DNA of 26,836 nt from a virus. Of the stretch, positions 21,864 through 26,836 are shown piece after piece. The translations under genes and the position numbers were made by a program. The stretch covers positions 1-26,836 of the IMG/VR virus record IMGVR_UViG_3300006928_003520. One strand, written 5' to 3'. Every line of letters starts with the position of its first letter. Within the stretch, counting starts at the first letter, position 1. The notes under the pieces are model-generated. The model did no database searches and was not told where the DNA came from. It saw only the letters and a program-made list of their open reading frames with translations.

Positions 21864-23123
21864 TTGTTATCTTTTACATCTTTTAAGGCACCTGAAGGAG
21901 TTAACTTTATCGTTGAAGGTAAAGAGGGAAAGAACCTCCACCTTGAACATTTAGAAGATGAAGTGTTGAATGGTGGTGTTGAAGGTGTAGCAATGGCATT
22001 CAAGTTTTTGGATGCCTTGAATGAGATGATGGATGGTTCAGCGACCTCCAGTGTTAAGATAACAACCAAGTGGGATGGTGCTCCGGCGATATTCTGCGGG
22101 GAAGACCCAACAGATGGTAAGTTCTTTGTTGGCACTAAATCTGTCTTTGCAACAAACCCTAAGCTATGCAAGACAGACGCAGACGTGGATGAGTTCTACT
22201 CTGAATCAGGGTTGAACCCCAAGTTGAAAATCGCCCTCAAGGAATTATCAACAATAGGTATTCCAAAGGGTCATGTCTTCCAAGGTGATATGATGTTCAC
22301 CTCAGAAGACCTCTCGGATCAGACGATTGATGGTACAGATTATGTTACCTTCCAACCCAATACAATCGTCTATGCCATTCCCAAAGGTACTCCCCTCGCT
22401 CGTGAAATTAAAGGTTGTAAAATAGGTGTAGTCTTCCATACTGATTATTCAGGTAAGGGAGAATTATCTGAGTACAGAGCATCATTCAACCCTGCAGTCA
22501 ATAAGTTAAAAAGACCAAAAGGTGTTTGGATACAAGATGCTGAGTATTCTGATGCAACTGGTACAGCAATGTTTACCAAGTCTGAAAGCACAAAGTTTTC
22601 AAAACAGATTACTGCTGCTAGGAAGATAGCAAATAGAGTAGACAAGTCCATTATTGAAAGATTCTCCAGTGATGTCAAACTTAGGGTAGACATCAAGGCA
22701 TTTATGAATTCTAAAATAAGACAGGGGCAAAAAATTGCCAATACCTCTAAAATGGCATTGGAGTTGCTTGAATACCTTGAGGACAAGTATATGAAACAGA
22801 TTAGTAAACTCAAGACTCAAAAGACCATTGATGCTAAGACTTCTGCATTGAAGGAGTTTATTGCAGGTTTGATGTCTTCAAAGGGCAAGATCAAAATAGT
22901 ATTCGACTTGATGAGCGCTATACAAGAGGCCAAAGACATCATTGTCAAGAAACTTGAGAAGGTAAAACAGATGACGGATACTTTCGTCAAAACTGAGACT
23001 GGGTTCAAAGTTACAGGACCAGAAGGTTTTGTTGCCGTGGATAAGATGAAAGGCAATGCTGTCAAAATCGTGGATCGCTTGGAGTTTTCTATGGCGAACT
23101 TTAACGCAATAAAAAGTTGGTAG
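21864..23123 (+). CDS. KxDG-motif protein, possible nucleotidyltransferase/ligase-like (DUF6267-type)
   Basis: The 419-residue product starts at TTG 21864 with AGGAG five bases upstream. It contains ITTKWDGAPAIF with KWDG at 69-72, the shape of the ligase/capping-enzyme motif I (KxDG), then GKFFVGTKS, VFQGDMMF (139-146, like the E/DG motif III), TIVYAIPKG and GCKIGVVFHTDYSG. The C-terminal half is helical and lysine-rich. I associate it with an uncharacterised family common in marine T4-like phages. The N-terminus MLSFTSF and FIVEGKEG includes IVE/G, a good prohead-protease site. Enzymatic activity is inferred only. Confidence 0.6.
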   Translation: MLSFTSFKAPEGVNFIVEGKEGKNLHLEHLEDEVLNGGVEGVAMAFKFLDALNEMMDGSATSSVKITTKWDGAPAIFCGEDPTDGKFFVGTKSVFATNPKLCKTDADVDEFYSESGLNPKLKIALKELSTIGIPKGHVFQGDMMFTSEDLSDQTIDGTDYVTFQPNTIVYAIPKGTPLAREIKGCKIGVVFHTDYSGKGELSEYRASFNPAVNKLKRPKGVWIQDAEYSDATGTAMFTKSESTKFSKQITAARKIANRVDKSIIERFSSDVKLRVDIKAFMNSKIRQGQKIANTSKMALELLEYLEDKYMKQISKLKTQKTIDAKTSALKEFIAGLMSSKGKIKIVFDLMSAIQEAKDIIVKKLEKVKQMTDTFVKTETGFKVTGPEGFVAVDKMKGNAVKIVDRLEFSMANFNAIKSW

Positions 23124-23160
23124 GATGAAAACATTAAAAACATTTTTAACAGAAGCACCT
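23103..23160 (+). repeat. 58-base direct repeat, copy 1
   Basis: It spans the last codons of the KxDG gene and the start of the first paralogue. It matches 23929-23986 at 54 of 58 positions, with a period of 826 bases. Confidence 0.95.
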
Positions 23161-23922
23161 GAGAAAACACTTAAGATAGAACCTTTGTCTGCTATACGTT
23201 TATTGATAGACTATTATGTTCATGTTTACTCTCCTAATAAAATTTCTAATGAAATGGGTGACCTCGAGAAAATATATAAGGAAAATTTCAAGAAGGTAAT
23301 TTATGATGAATGGTATGAAGATTATGACGAAGAGGAAATGAAGGAATATTTAGATGATTCAGGACTAGATCCTGAAAAAGATTGGGAAGATATATTTATG
23401 GATCTCGATGGAGAAAATAGTGACGCTATAGACAATGGTACAATAGAGGACTTTGGTCTTTTGCCAATAGATGATACTTATCATCCTGTAGTTCAATGCA
23501 TTGGGAAGGCATGGCCAATGGCGCCAAGAAACTTTTCCACTAATGATCAGATAGAGTACCAAATTGAATCCGGCAAGTTCGGTGATTATGAAAATGGTGA
23601 TGGAATGCTTATTTGTTTTAATTCTTACAAAAATGGCCCAGGGCAAATGAAATCTGCAGCCAAAGAAGCAAGGTTAAAAGTAGAAAAAGATAAGGCATGG
23701 AAAATGGTTCCATTAAAGGCAATCATAGAAGGTGTTGAAACACTTTGGTTAAAAGAAGAAAGTTTGACACCATCAGCAGGGTTAGGTAAACTTTTGACTG
23801 ATCCGAAATACGGTGTTAGTATGGATAAAAAAGAACTCAATACGTTAAATACTAAAGGATTAGATAAGTATGATATTGAGTGGGCAAAAAATTTCAGAAA
23901 AGAATATAAGAGGTTTTTATGA
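23125..23922 (+). CDS. Acidic protein with T4-type capsid-targeting N-terminus, paralogue A
   Basis: The 265-residue protein starts MKTLKTFLTEAPEKT. The first 11 residues match the capsid-targeting sequence of T4 internal proteins (MKTYQEFIAEA), with the prohead-protease site LTE/A at the same place. A strongly acidic middle (EWYEDYDEEEMKEYLDDSGL) follows. The C-terminal third, with GPGQMKSAAKEA, KLLTDPKYG and MDKKE, is shared with paralogue B. No enzyme motif is seen. It begins one base after the upstream stop and has little ribosome-binding site, so it is probably coupled. Confidence 0.75.
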   Translation: MKTLKTFLTEAPEKTLKIEPLSAIRLLIDYYVHVYSPNKISNEMGDLEKIYKENFKKVIYDEWYEDYDEEEMKEYLDDSGLDPEKDWEDIFMDLDGENSDAIDNGTIEDFGLLPIDDTYHPVVQCIGKAWPMAPRNFSTNDQIEYQIESGKFGDYENGDGMLICFNSYKNGPGQMKSAAKEARLKVEKDKAWKMVPLKAIIEGVETLWLKEESLTPSAGLGKLLTDPKYGVSMDKKELNTLNTKGLDKYDIEWAKNFRKEYKRFL

Positions 23923-23928
23923 GACTTG

Positions 23929-23986
23929 AACGCAATAAAAAGTTGGTAGAATGAAAACACTAAAAACATTTTTGGCAGAAGCACCT
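23929..23986 (+). repeat. 58-base direct repeat, copy 2 (duplication junction)
   Basis: It carries a non-coding relic of the KxDG gene's last codons followed by the start of paralogue B. Immediately upstream, 23919-23931 (ATGAGACTTGAAC) is identical to the first 13 bases of the gene at 24718. Together they form the junction of a tandem duplication and create an 11-codon chimeric frame (MRLERNKKLVE) that ends in an ATGA overlap with paralogue B. Confidence 0.93.
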
Positions 23987-24721
23987 AAGATAGAAGCAAT
24001 GGATTGGAAAGACGCATTCAAGATGTTGATGTTCCATGCTATAGAAACTGAAGGAATGAACTTCGATGATGATGTAGAAAAGGTAAAAGAAAGTTATGTA
24101 GAAATGGTGGAAGATCTCAGATCAGATGGATTGGGAGAGTGGGCTAGCATGGATCCTGACGAACAAGAAGAAGAATGGGATGATGATTTTGATAAGTTTT
24201 TTAATGATGAATATTGGGAGGAAAATTCAGATGACGTTACTATTGGTGCAGCAGCAAAAAAGGTTGAATTGAAAAGTGCAACTGCTGAAGATTTGTTTAC
24301 TGATTCTGAAGAGTCACCAGGTCCTTATGGCGATCCTTCAGGAGGAATGCCTGATAATGGTGAGGGTCAGTTAGAGCACATGATGAGTAATATTTATCGT
24401 GAGGCAGAAGGATGGAAAAATATGATAATGAAATTTGGTGGATTTAAAGGTGCTGGGAAACAAATGGCCATCGATGCAAAGAAAAAAATAAAAACAGATT
24501 GGAAATTGATTAATCCTGATGAACTTATTAAAAATACAACAGATCTGTTGAATGGTTTTACTAAAACCACGCCAACCCATGCTATCTCAAAACTTATGCT
24601 CAAACCAAACTTCGGCATCAATGCTGATAAAAAAGAATGGGCTAACTTCTGTAAAAAACCAGAGACTTACGACAGAAAATGGTGGGTGAGTCTCCAAAAA
24701 GAATTTGGAAAGTACACATGA
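23951..24721 (+). CDS. Acidic protein with T4-type capsid-targeting N-terminus, paralogue B
   Basis: The 256-residue protein starts MKTLKTFLAEAPKIE, nearly identical to paralogue A, with protease site LAE/A. The middle is very acidic (DPDEQEEEWDDDFDKFFNDE). The C-terminal third resembles A in spacing and residues: GAGKQMAIDAKKK, KLMLKPNFG, ADKKE and a final WWVSLQKEFGKY against WAKNFRKEYKRF. The two proteins are otherwise quite diverged. Its ATG overlaps the end of the chimeric 11-codon frame left by the duplication, which may provide translational coupling. Function is unknown. Confidence 0.75.
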   Translation: MKTLKTFLAEAPKIEAMDWKDAFKMLMFHAIETEGMNFDDDVEKVKESYVEMVEDLRSDGLGEWASMDPDEQEEEWDDDFDKFFNDEYWEENSDDVTIGAAAKKVELKSATAEDLFTDSEESPGPYGDPSGGMPDNGEGQLEHMMSNIYREAEGWKNMIMKFGGFKGAGKQMAIDAKKKIKTDWKLINPDELIKNTTDLLNGFTKTTPTHAISKLMLKPNFGINADKKEWANFCKKPETYDRKWWVSLQKEFGKYT

Positions 24722-25671
24722 GACTTGAACATCAAATCAAAAATGTCATCAATCGCATTGATGAGAAGGCCAAAGATACACCTGGCCAGGGTGGGATGAA
24801 AGAGCATCCCATTTCCAAAAAAACTAACGATTATGAAGAAAAGTATTTTCAGCATGCCTCAGTTACGGATGATCGTGAAAAGTTTATCACAGGTAAAAAA
24901 CCTGAACAAAAAGATAATATTGAGGACACAGAGGGTCATTCGAACCCTGCTGAAAAATCAAAAGACAAAGCACCGAAAGAATCGGAAGAAATTATTGATG
25001 AGAGGGTATTGCCCTCAAATCTAGCAATGACTGGTTACATTGACAAAACCACCGTAGGATTTATTCTCAAAGGTCAGATGAAATATGACTGGTGGCCAGC
25101 CATAGGACAGAATGGAGCCAAAGAGGATGATAAGGTAGTTTTTAAGTTTAATAAACCTCAGGGAGATACTATTTCAGGTGTTCCCCAGTCAGGTAAGTAC
25201 AAAGGTAAGATATTTGATTACAACATCGTAAAAGATAACTTCAAGGTTCCTGCTGCGGAACTTCAAAAACATAGACTAAAGGAAGATATGAATATTGATT
25301 TAAAACAAGTCAAGGACCTGACTGAAAAGAAACAAGAGAAGGAAGGTTACAATGTAAAGATGGCTGCTGCTGCCCTAAAGGACAAAAGTCACATGGACAT
25401 GGGTGGTGAAAAGCATCCTGTTAAAATGGATAAAAAGACTGCAAAGAAAATTATGAAGGATGTCAAAGAGGGCAATGTTGAGAATGTATCCTTTGCTGAT
25501 GCAGTTCGCCTTGCACAAGAGACAGCAGTTCAGTCCCATAAAGAGTATTGGGAAGAAGCAGCGAAAAAACGTGATGAAGGTTGGGGTGGTAAAGGTGGAG
25601 TTCCTGGTAAGGGATCGGTTACCACTATCGCAAAAGCGAAAAAAGGTGGAATGACCATCGGTGGCAAGTAA
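24718..25671 (+). CDS. Hypothetical lysine-rich virion-type protein, 317 aa
   Basis: The start MRLEHQIKNVINRIDEKAK at 24718 overlaps the paralogue B stop (ATGA) and is confirmed by the duplication scar, which preserves the same ATG and following bases. Residues 20-100 are polar and probably disordered (KPEQKDNIEDTEGHSNPAEK). A folded part around TVGFILKGQMKYDWWPAIG and VVFKFNKPQGDTISG follows, then a Lys-rich helical region and a Gly/Lys tail (GWGGKGGVPGKGS). No enzyme motif is recognised. It ends one base into the next gene (TAATG). Confidence 0.7.
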   Translation: MRLEHQIKNVINRIDEKAKDTPGQGGMKEHPISKKTNDYEEKYFQHASVTDDREKFITGKKPEQKDNIEDTEGHSNPAEKSKDKAPKESEEIIDERVLPSNLAMTGYIDKTTVGFILKGQMKYDWWPAIGQNGAKEDDKVVFKFNKPQGDTISGVPQSGKYKGKIFDYNIVKDNFKVPAAELQKHRLKEDMNIDLKQVKDLTEKKQEKEGYNVKMAAAALKDKSHMDMGGEKHPVKMDKKTAKKIMKDVKEGNVENVSFADAVRLAQETAVQSHKEYWEEAAKKRDEGWGGKGGVPGKGSVTTIAKAKKGGMTIGGK

Positions 25672-26267
25672 TGAAAACTTGGACGCAGTTCATAAAGGAA
25701 ACAAAAGGTAAAACTGCCGTTGTTACTTTTGGCAGGATGAATCCTCCCACCATTGGCCACCAAAAGTTGGTTGATGAGGTGTTGAGGGTTGCTAAGCAGA
25801 ATGGTGCAACCCCATATGTTTTTGTTTCCCATACTCAGAAGAAACCTAAAGATCCCCTTGACTATAAAACTAAGGTTGCGATTGCTGGTAAGGCATTTGG
25901 TAAGGCGATTCAAAAGGATAAGGTAAACAACCCTTTTGATGCCGTATACAAAATGCGAGATGAAGGGTATGATACTGTTTTCTTTGTGGCAGGTTCAGAT
26001 CGTGTTCCTCAATACAATGCTATGTTTAAAAAGTATTCAGGACACCCTGACCCTGAGAAAGATATTGGAGTTGAACTGCAAGTAGTTTCCGCAGGCGAAA
26101 GAGACCCTGACGCAGATGGTGCTGAAGGGATGTCTGCAAGTAAAATGCGTGCATTGGCAATGGAGAATGATTACACTAACTTCATGCTTGGTGCACCTGA
26201 AAAACTAAGAGAACCTGATGTCAAGAAGATGTTTATAGCAATCAGAAAGGCAATGGGAGCAAAATAA
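25671..26267 (+). CDS. Nucleotidyltransferase of the TxGH/cytidylyltransferase-like superfamily (NMNAT-like) with capsid-targeting-like N-terminus
   Basis: The 198-residue protein has the HIGH-type signature FGRMNPPTIGHQ with TIGH at 27-30, a VFFVAGSDRVPQYN core and GMSASKMR (153-160), the analogue of the SxxxxR phosphate-binding motif. Members transfer nucleotidyl groups, for example to nicotinamide mononucleotide, FMN or pantetheine phosphate. The catalytic domain starts right after residues 1-11, MKTWTQFIKET, which resembles the T4 capsid-targeting sequence with a weaker protease site IKE/T. NAD-related activity delivered with the DNA is an attractive but unproved idea; the exact substrate cannot be read. 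Confidence 0.78.
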   Translation: MKTWTQFIKETKGKTAVVTFGRMNPPTIGHQKLVDEVLRVAKQNGATPYVFVSHTQKKPKDPLDYKTKVAIAGKAFGKAIQKDKVNNPFDAVYKMRDEGYDTVFFVAGSDRVPQYNAMFKKYSGHPDPEKDIGVELQVVSAGERDPDADGAEGMSASKMRALAMENDYTNFMLGAPEKLREPDVKKMFIAIRKAMGAK

Positions 26268-26285
26268 TATAATGAAAGGAGTTGA

Positions 26286-26423
26286 TTGGTACGTCGTGGT
26301 ATTTTTAAGTACGAAAGTAAGAAAGTAAAGAAACGGACGAGCATAGGTAAGTCACCATTTTCCAAACCAAAAAATAAACACAAGAGAAGAAATTGGAAAA
26401 AATACAGAGGACAAGGGAAGTGA
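26286..26423 (+). CDS. 45-residue highly basic protein with TTG start
   Basis: TTG 26286 is preceded by GAAAGGAG (26274-26281) and an in-frame stop right upstream (26283-26285), so TTG is the only usable start. The product, VRRGIFKYESKKVKKRTS then SKPKNKHKRRNWKKYRGQGK, is about 45% Lys/Arg and could bind nucleic acid. Similar small basic proteins occur in marine T4-like phages as far as I recall. It overlaps the next GTG by four bases (GTGA). Confidence 0.65.
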   Translation: MVRRGIFKYESKKVKKRTSIGKSPFSKPKNKHKRRNWKKYRGQGK

Positions 26424-26836
26424 AGCATTTCAAAAAGTTATTTGAGGAGGTCAAGAATCCGACCTTCCTTGTATTGACTATTGCGAAACCTATGGATAGC
26501 AATCCTCAAGCATATTGGGGTAGCATGGAGAATACTCATATAGTATTTGTTGATGAGTGTTACCTTGATACCAAAAAAGTAAGGGCAGGCAAGGTTACCA
26601 TAAAAAACTACAATGGCAACCTTGATGATTTAGATATTAAGATCCAAGAGACCTTTGCGATCCCCTTGGGGTCAGTTCTTTCAGATGAGTCAAGACTTGG
26701 TGTTGCTGAGTCACTTGAGACACTTGGTGTGGCTATGCTAAATGAACTCACCACCATGAAAAATGCGAGGAACAAACTCACTACATCTCGCATTCTTGCT
26801 GATGCTAAAATGCCAACACCAATCACATCTATTGTA
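26420..26836 (+). CDS. ATP-grasp (RimK-like) ligase, 3' truncated by the window
   Basis: GTG 26420 opens a frame that stays open to the window end (139 codons). The segment LGVAMLNELTTMKNARNKLT followed by TSRILADAKMPTPITSIV is the classic entry to an ATP-grasp domain (variable Asn, DK-like RNKL, PTP.T). RimK-type enzymes ligate amino acids such as glutamate to carboxyl groups. The N-terminus MKHFKKLFEEVKN is reminiscent of the capsid-targeting peptides upstream, though its E/V site is poor. The catalytic C-terminal part lies outside the window. Confidence 0.65.
   Translation, partial: MKHFKKLFEEVKNPTFLVLTIAKPMDSNPQAYWGSMENTHIVFVDECYLDTKKVRAGKVTIKNYNGNLDDLDIKIQETFAIPLGSVLSDESRLGVAESLETLGVAMLNELTTMKNARNKLTTSRILADAKMPTPITSIV

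Noticed and set aside
3-26836. tRNA genes, CRISPR arrays, insertion sequences, integrase or attachment sites
   Set aside because: I read through all intergenic gaps, which are short, and saw no cloverleaf, regular repeat-spacer array, terminal inverted repeats or transposase/integrase motif.

Overview
The window is a compact, AT-rich stretch in which every convincing gene lies on the + strand and most neighbours overlap or sit a few bases apart. It carries the replication core of a T4-like myovirus: sliding clamp (gp45), both clamp-loader subunits (gp44, gp62), the translational repressor RegA, family B DNA polymerase (gp43), the recombinase UvsX and the replicative helicase (gp41). The cobS/cobT-like pair, Hsp20, DUF3310-type protein and dUTPase are gene content typical of marine T4-like phages. 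There are no photosynthesis genes, and the IscU protein is very close to proteobacterial IscU, so I infer a lytic phage of a marine proteobacterium rather than a cyanophage. The host call is an inference.

Layout. 1-1041: 3' part of a BMP-family (PnrA-like) ABC-transporter substrate-binding protein, closed by a terminator. 1045-4628: a zincin+VWA 'CobT-like' gene and a MoxR/CobS-like AAA+ gene, each behind its own near-identical sigma70-type promoter. 4633-6349: a small protein, a glycosyltransferase-like protein and a DUF3310-type protein. 6336-9087: gp45, gp44, a small unknown, gp62 and RegA. 9080-12134: dUTPase, a mini Cys protein, then a tight three-gene cassette (thymine-pyrophosphorylase-like protein, SPPY-type DNA methyltransferase, P-loop kinase) that looks like a DNA-base hypermodification system, ending in a 31-residue membrane peptide. 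12152-14195: IscU, several small genes, a lipoprotein, a holin-like protein and a degenerate methyltransferase. 14192-15545: promoter, possibly leaderless small gene, Hsp20 and M15-type endolysin. 15549-21213: gp43, UvsX and gp41 with small genes between them. 21224-26836: a zincin-like protein, then what looks like a late cluster.

The most striking region is 21864-26836. Several proteins begin with a peptide matching the capsid-targeting sequence of T4 internal head proteins (MKTxxxFLxE followed by A), including an acidic paralogue pair, a TxGH nucleotidyltransferase and, more weakly, an ATP-grasp enzyme. The KxDG-motif protein that opens the cluster has an IVE/G prohead-protease-like site. 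I infer that these proteins may be packaged in the head and delivered with the DNA. The two paralogues are separated by a readable tandem-duplication scar: the first 13 bases of the downstream gene fused to the last bases of the upstream gene.

Regulation visible in the sequence: five strong TTGACA/TATAAT-type promoters in two sub-classes (TGTGxTATACT and AGGTATAAT), three CTAAATA elements at plausible late-promoter positions, and several GNRA/UUCG-like hairpins. All family assignments come from reading motifs by eye; no database search was run.
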